Position numbers and translations under genes: made by a program. Below, in pieces: positions 9,599 through 19,133 of a stretch of 64,000 nucleotides of DNA. The stretch is from Ensifer adhaerens (GTDB taxonomy: Bacteria > Pseudomonadota > Alphaproteobacteria > Rhizobiales > Rhizobiaceae), in the NCBI RefSeq assembly GCF_002940685.1, contig NZ_PNFP01000013.1, positions 186,001 to 250,000 on the forward strand, in the 5' to 3' direction. The notes under the pieces are model-generated. The model saw only the letters and a list, made by a program, of their open reading frames with translations. It did no database searches and was not told the DNA's origin. Position 1 is the stretch's first letter. Each line of letters begins with the position of its first letter.

Positions 9599-10162
9599 TC
9601 AGCGCTTGGCGGAAACGGGGCCGAGAACCGGCTCGGGAAGATCATCGAGCGCCATCTCGTCCTCGCTGTCGCGTACCAGTTCGGCCGTTGTCACATCGAT
9701 ACGGCCCGTTGCGATCGCGAAGGCGTCGGCAAGAAGGATGAGGAAAGCAGGCACGCCGAAGGCGAGACCGGCACCGTAGAAGAAGCCCATCGAGAGCCCG
9801 GTAGCTGGCGCGCCGACGTGCAGATTGATCAGCGTCTGGGCCCAACTGCCGCTGATCATCAGCCAGGTCGCGAACAGCATCAACGCATGGCCCGAGAGCA
9901 CAGCGATCCTTGCCGCAAGGGGCGGCAGGCGCTTGATGACCGTATCGACGCCGAGATGCCCGTGCTCGCGCATGGCCACGACGGCACCGAGGAAGGTAAG
10001 CCAGACGAAGAAGATGCGCGACAGCTCCTCCGATACCGTGATGCCTTGATTGAACGCATAACGCAGAACGACATTGCCGAAGACGAGCACAACCATGCCG
10101 GCGAGCAGCAGGGCAATCGTCACCTTCAGCGCAAAGAAATAGAAATCGATAATGCGGGTCAT
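9599..10162 (-). CDS. TRAP transporter small permease (DctQ family)
   Basis: A 187-residue membrane protein with four hydrophobic helices. It carries the DctQ signatures LRYAFNQGITVSEELSRI and FVWLTFLGAVVAMREHGHLGVD near residues 33-72. The C-terminal 35 residues are acidic and cytosolic. It is the first gene of the leftward operon and has a strong GGGAGGAG site before its start. It forms the membrane complex with the adjacent large permease. The upstream region to the TetR gene holds the probable operator. Confidence 0.92.
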   Translation of the reverse strand: MTRIIDFYFFALKVTIALLLAGMVVLVFGNVVLRYAFNQGITVSEELSRIFFVWLTFLGAVVAMREHGHLGVDTVIKRLPPLAARIAVLSGHALMLFATWLMISGSWAQTLINLHVGAPATGLSMGFFYGAGLAFGVPAFLILLADAFAIATGRIDVTTAELVRDSEDEMALDDLPEPVLGPVSAKR

Positions 10163-10282
10163 GCGCTCCTCCCAAAGCGGGGTGCCGTCCTGGCGCCCGA
10201 GCGTCGCATTGCATCGACGGGCGGCGTCAGGGGCACGATGCGGACACGACCTCCTCCGGCCGTCTTCGCTTATTACAAAATG

Positions 10283-10298
10283 TACGAACTAGTACGTA
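10283..10298. promoter_or_regulatory. Probable TetR-family operator (near-perfect 16-bp palindrome)
   Basis: TACGAACTAGTACGTA is palindromic except for one central-flanking A/A pair. It lies between the divergent TRAP operon (start 10162) and the TetR gene (start about 10454). TetR regulators usually bind such palindromes in their own divergent intergenic region. Function is inferred from position and symmetry. Confidence 0.6.
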
Positions 10299-10453
10299 TG
10301 TCAAGTGGACTCTCTTGAAAGAGCCCCATAACCTCAATATGAGTTTCATGGGAGGCGACGCGGCGTGCCTCGCAGCTCGCCCGTTTCAATTTGGTTTCAT
10401 TGAAAAATTCCGGGAAAAAATTCCGGCTGGTGTCGGGGAGTGACGACGAAAGA

Positions 10454-11107
10454 ATGGCAGGGCGCGCTGAGGCAAGTCGGAAGAACGATCCGGAACGAAC
10501 CAAGGAGGACATCCTTGTCGTCGCCACGGAGGAATTCTCCACGCACGGCCTGGCGGGCGGGCGCGTTGACGCGATCGCAGAGCGAACCCGAACCTCCAAG
10601 CGCATGATCTATTACTATTTCGGCGGCAAGGAAGGACTTTATCTCTCCGTGCTGGAGCGCGCCTATCGCAAGATCCGCACGCTCGAGGAGGACCTGAAAC
10701 TCGCAAGCCTTGCGCCGGAAGAAGCGTTGCGCACCCTCATTTCCAGTACTTTTGACCACGACGAGGCCAATCCCGATTTCGTGCGACTGGTCAGTATCGA
10801 GAACATCCACCACGCGGCCCATATGCTGCGGTCAGACGCAATCCGCGATCTGAATGTCTCGGTCATCGAGACGATCGCCGGGATTCTGGAGCGCGGTATC
10901 GCTGAAGGCGTGTTCAAGCGAAAGGCCGACCCGATCGACGTCCATATGCTGATCAGTGCCTTCTGCTTTTTCCGGGTTTCGAACCGCTACACGTTCGGGA
11001 CGATCTTCCGCCGCGACCTCTCTGAGCCGGCTACGATCGGCAGGCACCGGGCGATGATCGCCGATGCCGTTATCAGCTATCTGAAGAATGCAGACGGACC
11101 GGTTTGA
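10454..11107 (+). CDS. TetR/AcrR-family transcriptional regulator
   Basis: A 217-residue regulator. The N-terminal HTH at about residues 16-62 reads KEDILVVATEEFSTHGLAGG, then RTRTSKRMIYYYFGGKEGLY, the classic TetR helix-turn-helix with the YYYF-x-x-KE motif. The C-terminal two thirds is all-helical ligand-binding. It is divergent from the quinate/shikimate-type operon, so it probably controls that operon in response to a pathway metabolite. The frame is open back to a TTG at 10391. I prefer this ATG, preceded by GGGGAG about 12 bases away, so the exact start is uncertain. Confidence 0.88.
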   Translation: MAGRAEASRKNDPERTKEDILVVATEEFSTHGLAGGRVDAIAERTRTSKRMIYYYFGGKEGLYLSVLERAYRKIRTLEEDLKLASLAPEEALRTLISSTFDHDEANPDFVRLVSIENIHHAAHMLRSDAIRDLNVSVIETIAGILERGIAEGVFKRKADPIDVHMLISAFCFFRVSNRYTFGTIFRRDLSEPATIGRHRAMIADAVISYLKNADGPV

Positions 11108-11463
11108 CGACCGTCGTACTCGGTATCGTGCGATATCGACGTCTGTACTGGCGGCAAATATCGGCTGAACGAGCCCGCCAGAGAGCATCTGGCAATCGTG
11201 GCGTGAAGGCCCGCTTGTGGGCGAACGGCTTGCAATGGAGCCCACGATCACGAACCAGCAGCTCAAAGACTCTCCAAATTTAGACTTCACTAATATCAAT
11301 CGACTACAACGCGTACTGCGCGAGGTTAAAGCTCTCGATTGTGACGCACTTGGGTGCGATCGGTGAGTGTATACACGCGGATGACTTCACGCCGTCGGAT
11401 GCTTTCAAGCACACTTCCGACGTGCCGCAGGCTGAGTTCGCGCGTTGATCCTGGGGGTTCTCC
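11108..11463. other. Intergenic region with possible degraded coding sequence
   Basis: About 355 bases between the TetR gene and the next rightward gene. It holds a 43-codon open frame (11235-11366) and, in another frame, a 35-codon stretch from 11341 ending in a stop just before 11450. Neither has a good ribosome binding site. Read together across a frame change they could be the tail of a lost gene. No promoter or terminator was recognised. Confidence 0.35.
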
Positions 11464-11961
11464 ATGTTTTTGAACCGCATTGATTTAGATGACGCCATCA
11501 AACGGTGGTGTGAAATCATCCTGACGTCCTTACCGTGGGACCGACTTGGCGGGTACGTTGCGCTGCGCAAGCATGACCTGACGATTGAACTCCACGAGCT
11601 CGATGAGGACGGCGATCTCATCGTTTTTACCACGGATGGCGAAGCGGTCGTCGCCCGGTTTCGTTCCGCCTACCCGTTCATCGTCACATACGGAGGAAAC
11701 CCTGGCTACCCACTGGAGTATATGGTTTGGCTATCGTTCCAGATGCAGGCGAACTTCGAACGGTTGGGCGTCCTTGAAATGAGCGCGACGTACCAGGATG
11801 AGGACGACGATATCGAAAGCATGGCGGCCGTGGCGCTGGGCTTTTCACGCCAAGTCGATCTTGAAGACTTTATGATCCGGTTCGATGGCAAGGACCTGAG
11901 CCAACATCCCTTGTTTGGCTACGAGGTGTACGTGTCCGAGGTCGGGGAGAGAGATGCATAA
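11464..11961 (+). CDS. Acidic hypothetical protein
   Basis: A 165-residue soluble protein without signal peptide or membrane segment. It is strongly acidic, with clusters such as DLDDA, HELDEDGDL and QDEDDDIES, and ends in a Glu/Val-rich strand. I do not recognise a family. Size, acidity and orphan position between unrelated genes are the look of immunity or anti-toxin proteins, but that is only a resemblance. It is followed by a 180-base gap to the DUF1476 gene. The start ATG follows a GGGGGTT stretch that could serve as ribosome binding site. Confidence 0.6.
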   Translation: MFLNRIDLDDAIKRWCEIILTSLPWDRLGGYVALRKHDLTIELHELDEDGDLIVFTTDGEAVVARFRSAYPFIVTYGGNPGYPLEYMVWLSFQMQANFERLGVLEMSATYQDEDDDIESMAAVALGFSRQVDLEDFMIRFDGKDLSQHPLFGYEVYVSEVGERDA

Positions 11962-12144
11962 GCCCTAGGCCCGATGTACCGAAAGCAAGGCAGCGGCAGG
12001 GAAAACACTGGGGGCGCCGACCCCGAAAGAGGATCAGAAAGTCCTGTAGGCCAAGAAAATTTGACACTAACCGAACGACGACATCGGTTGGCTTCCCCGC
12101 CGCGTTTGGGATAAAGTTCCCCGCCGCCACGGAGGATAAATTCC

Positions 12145-12474
12145 ATGAGCCATCGCGGTGAAGACGTGTTGAGAATGGCGCGCCGCAATATGCTTGTCGG
12201 CATGTGGGCGGCAAAAAAACTGAACCTCGACGAGGAACGTGCGAAAGCATACTCGGAGGATCTGGCCATGGGCACGCTCGATGTTGAACGGAGCGATGTG
12301 CTCGCCAAAGTCCGCGCCGACTTCAAGGCTGCGGGCGTCGTCCAATCCGACGAGGAAATCCTGCGCGTCATGACCGAGGCATGGCTTCAAGCATCGAGCC
12401 CAAGGACGGCAACACGAGGAGACGCAAGCGACGCCGCAGTCGTGCAGATTGCGCGCAATTTCATGTCGAAGTGA
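12145..12474 (+). CDS. DUF1476 protein, ATP synthase zeta-inhibitor-like paralogue lacking the N-terminal arm
   Basis: A 109-residue protein matching DUF1476: RRNMLVGMWAAKKLNL, then RADFKAAGVVQSDEEILRVM, the conserved four-helix core of the alphaproteobacterial F1-ATPase inhibitor subunit zeta. The family normally begins with about 20 extra residues (a FDKREEGFEKKF-like arm) that carry inhibition. Here the start is fixed by a GGAGGA site eight bases upstream and the arm is absent. The C-terminal 25 residues are also unusual (Thr/Ala-rich). It is probably a divergent paralogue and not the housekeeping subunit; its function is unknown. Confidence 0.8.
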   Translation: MSHRGEDVLRMARRNMLVGMWAAKKLNLDEERAKAYSEDLAMGTLDVERSDVLAKVRADFKAAGVVQSDEEILRVMTEAWLQASSPRTATRGDASDAAVVQIARNFMSK

Positions 12475-12653
12475 TACCGCGCCTCACCTGGCTGCAGCCG
12501 CAGGACCATAGCAGCCCTTGAGCGCTTGACTGCGTCAATCAGTGACTGGGGGATCAAGCTTGCCCTGCGACCGCAGCAGCACGGAGAGACGAATTGACGC
12601 GAACCCCGTTACAGAAGATCGCGTATCGGGCCTCACCGTCACCCGGGGCCGTT

Positions 12654-13352
12654 TCACCTGAAGTTTCGATCATATGTCGATGCAATGAGTGTGCTGCTTG
12701 CGGCAAATGCAGCCTCTCCATCGCGTTCCTCGACCGCCAGCAGGATCGCCTCGTGCTGTGCCAGAGACTGGCCAAAGCCGCCAGTTGCCGCCATCGTTTT
12801 CGGGATGCTTATCGAGAGCGCCGCTCGAATGACTGAGGCTACCGGCAGAAGGAAGCGGTTGTGCGCGGCCTGGAAGATATGAAGGTGGAAGGCGATATCG
12901 GCCTCGATCGCTTCCTCGACATTGGCCCCTCCCTCCGCCATGCGCAGGAAGGCGGCGCGTATGTCGGCATGTTCCGCAACGGAACCTCGCTTCGCAGCAA
13001 GGCGAGCAGCGAGCGGCTCTATCGACAGGCGGATCTCGAACAATTCCTCGGCAAGCGCCTCCTGATCTTCCGCGTCGCTCTGCCAGGACAGCACGACGGG
13101 ATCGAGCGTGTTCCAGTGTTCGGCTGCCCGCACCCGCGTCCCGAGGCGGGGCTTCGCCTCGATGAAGCCCTTGGTCGAGAGGATCTTCAACGCTTCGCGC
13201 AGCGTCGTGCGGCTGACACCGAGCGTCGCCAGCATGTCTGCCTCTTTCGGCAGGGTGTCGCCGACCCTCAGCTCGCCGAGTGTGATGCGGCGGCCGATAT
13301 CGCCTGCGATGCGAGCCGGCAGGCCGCGATCCTCCCGAGCGATTGCCTTCAT
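12654..13352 (-). CDS. GntR-family regulator (FadR subfamily, FCD domain)
   Basis: A 232-residue regulator. The winged helix at about 15-75 contains LRVGDTLPKEADMLATLGVSRTTLREALKILSTKGFIEAKPRLGTRV, quoted here only as its key features: PxE, SRTTxREAL and the wing GTRV. The FCD effector domain (about 90-225) has the metal-binding His/Asp pattern (DIAFHLHIFQAAHN). It is last in a leftward operon after the dehydratase and lyase genes, so it probably senses a sugar acid made or used by them. A GGGAG site favours the ATG at 13352 over the in-frame GTG at 13358. Confidence 0.9.
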   Translation of the reverse strand: MKAIAREDRGLPARIAGDIGRRITLGELRVGDTLPKEADMLATLGVSRTTLREALKILSTKGFIEAKPRLGTRVRAAEHWNTLDPVVLSWQSDAEDQEALAEELFEIRLSIEPLAARLAAKRGSVAEHADIRAAFLRMAEGGANVEEAIEADIAFHLHIFQAAHNRFLLPVASVIRAALSISIPKTMAATGGFGQSLAQHEAILLAVEERDGEAAFAASSTLIASTYDRNFR

Positions 13353-13402
13353 GCGCACCGTCTCCCTTGTGTCTCGGCTTCGTTCATAGACGGTCGCCTC
13401 CG

Positions 13403-14305
13403 TCAGGAAAAGCCACCCATGGCCGCCGCATAACGCCGGGTCATCTCAAGGCCGACCGCGGTCGGCCGCATGGCCGGCGATCGGTCGTGGATTGTTATGC
13501 CCGCCCGCTCGCCAAAAAGGCGCTTGCCGTAGCAGAGCAAGGTCTCGATGCCCTGCATGGTGAAGACCACGGCGGGCAGCATCTGCCGATAGGCCTCTTC
13601 CGCGTGCTCGTCCCAGCCGTCTGAAAAGAACTCATAGGCCCGCACGGCATAGTCGATCGAGTCAGGCGCAAGGATCAGCCCGTGGCAACCGATGCGCAGG
13701 TTCTCCAGCAGTTCGAGGCCCGCCCGGCCATTGAACACCGGCAGCCGGCCCTCGGTGACCTCGATCAGATGCGCGATGTCGACAACCGGCCCCTCGCCCT
13801 TCACCAGCCGGATGTTCGGATGCTGACGCACGAGCTCGCGGATATCGGCCGCCGTCAGCCCTCGTCCCATCAAGGCCGGGGCATTCTGAATCGCGAGTGG
13901 CAGATCGGTCTGGTCGGCGACGCGGCCGAAGAAGCGGATATATTCAGCGGCCGAGAACTGGCCGACCATCGGCGGCTGAAGGATCAGCCAGTCGGCGCCG
14001 ATGCCCGCCGCATGCCGCGCCTGGCGCACCTGTTCCTCGACCGACGAACCGAAGATCGTCAAAGCGACGGGCACCTGTCCGGCCGTATCCTCGACCAGCC
14101 ACTCCATGATCGCCATGCGCTCGGTCTCGTCGAGCTTGGAGGCCTCGGTCGCAAGGCCGAGCCCTGCCATGCCGTGCACGCCGCTTGCCAGGCAGATCTC
14201 CGTCTGGCGCCGCATGGCGGCGCGATCGAGCTTCTCCTCCTTGTCGAAAAGCGCGTAGAGGATGGCGTGGATGCCGTGGAGGTTTTCGATGCGGAAGTCG
14301 TCCAC
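13403..14305 (-). CDS. DHDPS/NAL-family lyase or dehydratase for a 2-keto-3-deoxy sugar acid
   Basis: A 300-residue class I aldolase-fold enzyme. The Schiff-base lysine lies in RLVKGEGP. The usual Tyr-Asn-x-Pro motif is replaced by IQNAP, so the family tyrosine is missing, as in some sugar-acid dehydratases and aldolases of this superfamily. Translation starts at GTG: the sequence TAAGGAGGCGACGGTG joins the stop of the upstream dehydratase to a perfect AAGGAGG site for this start. Being coupled to an IlvD/Edd dehydratase, it should process the 2-keto-3-deoxy acid, either by dehydration (as for 2-keto-3-deoxy-L-arabinonate) or by aldol cleavage. The exact substrate is unknown. Confidence 0.83.
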   Translation of the reverse strand: MDDFRIENLHGIHAILYALFDKEEKLDRAAMRRQTEICLASGVHGMAGLGLATEASKLDETERMAIMEWLVEDTAGQVPVALTIFGSSVEEQVRQARHAAGIGADWLILQPPMVGQFSAAEYIRFFGRVADQTDLPLAIQNAPALMGRGLTAADIRELVRQHPNIRLVKGEGPVVDIAHLIEVTEGRLPVFNGRAGLELLENLRIGCHGLILAPDSIDYAVRAYEFFSDGWDEHAEEAYRQMLPAVVFTMQGIETLLCYGKRLFGERAGITIHDRSPAMRPTAVGLEMTRRYAAAMGGFS

Positions 14306-14315
14306 CGTCGCCTCC

Positions 14316-16031
<1,716 letters not shown>

Positions 16032-16134
16032 GTGCCCTCCCGATTGCCTTGAGCGCCCTGCGCTCTTTATATTTCTCATATAATCGGAGTTATTTCTGGT
16101 CAAGCGATGAACGACCCGATGTGGAGGCAAAGAA

Positions 16135-16163
16135 AAACCTCCGGCGCATGACGCCGGAGGTTT
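16135..16163 (-). terminator. Intrinsic terminator after the dgoD-SDR operon
   Basis: A perfect 12-bp stem (AAACCTCCGGCG with its complement) around a 5-base loop. It is followed on the minus strand by TTTTTCTTT. It lies 28 bases past the SDR stop codon and separates that unit from the IlvD/Edd operon. Confidence 0.88.
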
Positions 16164-16190
16164 CAAAAAAGGAGCTATCGAAGTGGCTGC

Positions 16191-16967
16191 TCAGGGATGG
16201 TGCAGCACGCTCATGCCGCCATCGACAGTCAGGCAGGTGGCGTTCATGAACGGACACTCGTCCGAGATCATGAAGAGCGCGGCCTTGGCGATTTCCTCCG
16301 GTGTTGCGATGCGGCCGCCGGGATGGAGCTTCATTGTCTCGGCCTCCGCGGCCACCGGATCGGGGAAACTGTTCCAGTATTCCACCGCCTTCTGCGTACG
16401 GACATAGCCCGGCGCCAACGCATTCACGCGCACGCCCTGCCCGGCATATTCGAGCCCCAGTGCCTTGGTCATGCCGAGAAGCGCGTGCTTGGCAACCGGA
16501 TAGGGGAAGGTGTGCGGAATGACGGTGAAGGCGTGGGTGGAGGCGATGTTGAGGATGACGCCGCCGCCGGCCGCGATCATGCCCGGCAGCACGGCCTTGC
16601 TGCAGTTCCACGCGCCCTTGAGATTGATGTCGAAGCAGCGCTGCCAATCGGCATCGGAGAGTTTCAACGGCTCGAAGAAGACGTTGACGCCAGCATTGTT
16701 GACGAGTGCATTCGGCTGACCGATCCCGCGGGCAGCAGCGGTAACCGCCTGCTCGATGGCACTTGCATCTGTGATGTCGGCCGTGGTGTAGGCGACCTTC
16801 CCGCCCGACGCACGCAGGCGCTCGGCTTCGCTTGCCAAGAGGTCGCCATCACGGTCGATGAGGAAGAGGCTCGCCCCCTCGCCAAGGAAGGTTTCGGCGA
16901 TGGCAAGGCCTATCCCCTGCGCCGCCCCTGTGACAACGACGCGTTTTCCCTCAAGACGACCCGCCAT
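16191..16967 (-). CDS. SDR-family sugar dehydrogenase (probable D-galactose/L-arabinose 1-dehydrogenase)
   Basis: A 258-residue short-chain dehydrogenase. The nucleotide-binding TGAAQGIG motif is at about residues 12-19, NNAG near 88, the catalytic Ser in NIASTHAF, Tyr-x-x-x-Lys in YPVAKHA, and a C-terminal TVDGGM. Next to galactonate dehydratase and downstream of an arabinose/galactose-type importer, it most likely oxidises the sugar to its lactone with NAD(P). Some rhizobial D-galactose dehydrogenases belong to this family. The gene start is fixed by TAAGGAGCGCGGACATG, in which the dgoD stop codon overlaps the ribosome binding site. The gene is followed by a strong terminator. Confidence 0.85.
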   Translation of the reverse strand: MAGRLEGKRVVVTGAAQGIGLAIAETFLGEGASLFLIDRDGDLLASEAERLRASGGKVAYTTADITDASAIEQAVTAAARGIGQPNALVNNAGVNVFFEPLKLSDADWQRCFDINLKGAWNCSKAVLPGMIAAGGGVILNIASTHAFTVIPHTFPYPVAKHALLGMTKALGLEYAGQGVRVNALAPGYVRTQKAVEYWNSFPDPVAAEAETMKLHPGGRIATPEEIAKAALFMISDECPFMNATCLTVDGGMSVLHHP

Positions 16968-16978
16968 GTCCGCGCTCC

Positions 16979-18127
16979 TTACCACTCGGCGACGCTGCCG
17001 TCGGCATGGCGCCAGATCGGGTTGCGCCAGCGATGACCTTCCTTCGCCCGTTCGATGACGTATTGCTCATCCACCTCGATGCCGAGGCCGGGACCTTGCG
17101 GGATTGACACGAAGCCGTCCGCGTAGTGGAAGACTTCCTTGTTGGAGATGTAGTCAAGGATGTCATTGCCCGTATTGTAGTGGATGCCGAGGCTCTGCTC
17201 CTGGATGAAGGCGTTGTGGCTGACGGCATCGACCTGAAGGCAGGCGGCAAGCGCGATCGGTCCCAGCGGGCAATGCGGTGCCAGCGCCACGTCGTAGGCC
17301 TCCGCCATCGCAGCAATCTTGCGGCATTCGGTGATGCCGCCGGCATGTGACAGGTCCGGCTGCAGAATATCGACATAGCCGTCGGCCAGCACCGACTTGA
17401 AGTCCCAGCGCGAATAGAGCCGCTCACCGAGCGCGATCGGCGTCGAGCAATGGTTGGCGATTTCCTTCAACGCCTCGCGGTTTTCCGAAAGCACCGGCTC
17501 TTCGATAAACATCAGGTTGAAGGGCTGAAGTTCCTTCGCCAAGACCTTCGCCATCGGCCGGTGCACGCGGCCGTGGAAATCGACGCCGATGCCGATATGC
17601 GGGCCGATCGCCTCGCGGATCGTCGCAATGGTTTCGACCGCCTTCTCCACCTTTTCCCAGGTGTCGACGATCTGCATCTCCTCGCAGCCATTGAGCTTGA
17701 TCGCCTTGAAGCCGCGGGCAACGACGTCGCGGGCATTTTTGGCGACATCGGACGGACGGTCGCCGCCGATCCAGGAATAGACCTTGATGCGGTCCCGCAC
17801 CTGGCCGCCAAGCAGAGCATGGACCGGCTGGCCGTAGGCCTTGCCCTTGATGTCCCAGAGCGCCTGGTCGATGCCAGCAATCGCCGACATATGGACCGCG
17901 CCGCCGCGGTAAAAGCCGCCGCGATACATCACCTGCCAATGGTCCTCGATCAGCAGCGGATCCTTGCCGATCAGATAGTCCGCAAGCTCGTTGACGGCGG
18001 CTTCCACGGTCAGGGCGCGGCCTTCGACGACCGGCTCACCCCAGCCGACGATGCCCTCGTCGGTCTCGATCTTTAAGAACAGCCAGCGCGGCGGAACGAT
18101 GTAGGTGGTGAGCTTGGTGATCTTCAT
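16979..18127 (-). CDS. dgoD: D-galactonate dehydratase
   Basis: A 382-residue enolase-superfamily (mandelate racemase group) enzyme, exactly the length of Escherichia coli DgoD, with which it shares long identical stretches. These include the start MKITKLTTY and [54 protein letters not shown] and the end WRNP-x-WRH. Asp, Glu and Glu metal ligands and the catalytic His (APHCP) are present. It dehydrates D-galactonate to 2-keto-3-deoxy-D-galactonate in the De Ley-Doudoroff pathway. It sits between its probable GntR regulator (56 bases upstream) and the SDR dehydrogenase that would make the galactonolactone. Confidence 0.95.
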   Translation of the reverse strand: MKITKLTTYIVPPRWLFLKIETDEGIVGWGEPVVEGRALTVEAAVNELADYLIGKDPLLIEDHWQVMYRGGFYRGGAVHMSAIAGIDQALWDIKGKAYGQPVHALLGGQVRDRIKVYSWIGGDRPSDVAKNARDVVARGFKAIKLNGCEEMQIVDTWEKVEKAVETIATIREAIGPHIGIGVDFHGRVHRPMAKVLAKELQPFNLMFIEEPVLSENREALKEIANHCSTPIALGERLYSRWDFKSVLADGYVDILQPDLSHAGGITECRKIAAMAEAYDVALAPHCPLGPIALAACLQVDAVSHNAFIQEQSLGIHYNTGNDILDYISNKEVFHYADGFVSIPQGPGLGIEVDEQYVIERAKEGHRWRNPIWRHADGSVAEW

Positions 18128-18183
18128 GGTGCGATATCCGCTGGGTGAAACAAGGCGACGATGTCGGCCGCCGGGAAGGGGTT

Positions 18184-18951
18184 TCAGCGCGCCGAAAGGG
18201 CGGGCCGGTGACGTTCGACCGCAAGCTTGAGGTCGCGGGCGGCAAGATCCAGCATGCGCGTGGAACAGTCGCGCGCCCTGGCCTTGTCGCGCAGACGCAG
18301 TGCCTCGACCAGTTCGCCATGGATATCGATTGCTTCGTCACGACGTTCGGCAACTTCATTGGAGGCATACAGCGAGAACTTCAGTGCCGCCTGGATGATG
18401 CCGACGAGTTGCAGGAAGACCTGGTTATGGCTGGCCTTGAGCAGGCAGGTATGAAAGGCGACGTCGGCGTCGGTGAAGCCGACGACATCGCGCTCGCCGT
18501 CCCGCATCGCCTGCCAGGCGCGCTCGAGATCGGCAATTTCCTGGACGGTCGCGCGCTCGGCCGCAAATTCGGCCGCCGCCGGCTCGATCGCCCGGCGGGC
18601 TTCCAGAACGCAGTTCAGAAGGTCGAATTCGAAGATGCGCTCGCCGATCCATTCAAGCACCTGGGAATCGAGAATGTTCCACTCATCCTTGCTGCAGACG
18701 ATGGTGCCCACGCGGGAACGGCCGCGGACCATGCCCTTCGATTCCAGCACCTTCAGGGTTTCGCGGATGACAGTCCGGCTGACGCCGTAACGCTCGCAAA
18801 GATCGTTCTCACGCGGCAGGAAGGAGCCGACCGGAAAGACGTCGGCGCAGATGTCCGAGGCGATGGCGCGCGTCACGTTCTTCTGAACGCGAGGGCGACG
18901 CTGACCGCGCTCCTCCGCGCCGTTGCTGTAGTCCTGCTCTTCCACCGCCAT
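18184..18951 (-). CDS. GntR-family regulator (FadR subfamily), probable galactose/arabinose repressor
   Basis: A 255-residue regulator. The winged helix spans about 22-90 ([31 protein letters not shown], key features PREND and SRTVIRETL). The FCD effector domain is at about 105-240 with [16 protein letters not shown] metal ligands. A GGGAGGA site fixes the start; the open frame extends 19 codons further without one. It is the first gene of the leftward unit with dgoD and the SDR gene, and is divergent from araFGH-galM. The perfect palindrome in the shared 180-base region is its likely operator for both units. Confidence 0.9.
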   Translation of the reverse strand: MAVEEQDYSNGAEERGQRRPRVQKNVTRAIASDICADVFPVGSFLPRENDLCERYGVSRTVIRETLKVLESKGMVRGRSRVGTIVCSKDEWNILDSQVLEWIGERIFEFDLLNCVLEARRAIEPAAAEFAAERATVQEIADLERAWQAMRDGERDVVGFTDADVAFHTCLLKASHNQVFLQLVGIIQAALKFSLYASNEVAERRDEAIDIHGELVEALRLRDKARARDCSTRMLDLAARDLKLAVERHRPALSAR

Positions 18952-19045
18952 TTTCCTCCCGCTCCCGTCTCCCTGTCGCTCCATAGCGCGGACGCTTGAA
19001 GGCGACAACGCAGCGAAGCACGTTATCGTTATACATCACTATCTC

Positions 19046-19091
19046 ATTCATCATACAAAGGCAATTGACGAATATGATGATTCATCATACA
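19046..19091. repeat. Direct repeat ATTCATCATACA (two copies) in the araF control region
   Basis: The 12-mer occurs at 19046-19057 and 19080-19091. The second copy forms the right arm of the perfect palindrome. The copies flank a -35-like TTGACG at 19065-19070. Together they look like one full and one half operator site for the divergent GntR regulator. Confidence 0.6.
19073..19089. promoter_or_regulatory. Perfect 17-bp palindrome, probable GntR operator
   Basis: TATGATGATTCATCATA is a perfect inverted repeat with a single central T. It starts three bases after a TTGACG -35-like element and occupies the spacer before araF, so bound protein would block RNA polymerase. It lies between the FadR-type GntR gene and araF and could control both directions. 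Confidence 0.72.
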
Positions 19092-19133
19092 CAAATGCTC
19101 ACTGCAGGAGGCAGTTCACCAGGGAGAGACATC

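Noticed and set aside
8296-9741. Plus-strand open frame of about 480 codons rich in Asp, His, Gln and Arg
   Set aside because: Antisense to the TRAP large permease gene; the low-complexity hydrophilic product mirrors the hydrophobic codons of the real membrane protein.
11235-11366. 43-codon open frame after the TetR gene
   Set aside because: No ribosome binding site and no similarity that I can recognise; it may be part of a degraded gene, so it is noted but not called.
12090-12130. Direct repeat of TTCCCCGCCGC before the DUF1476 gene
   Set aside because: An 11-base GC-rich repeat at this distance is weak in high-GC DNA and has no dyad symmetry or known regulator.
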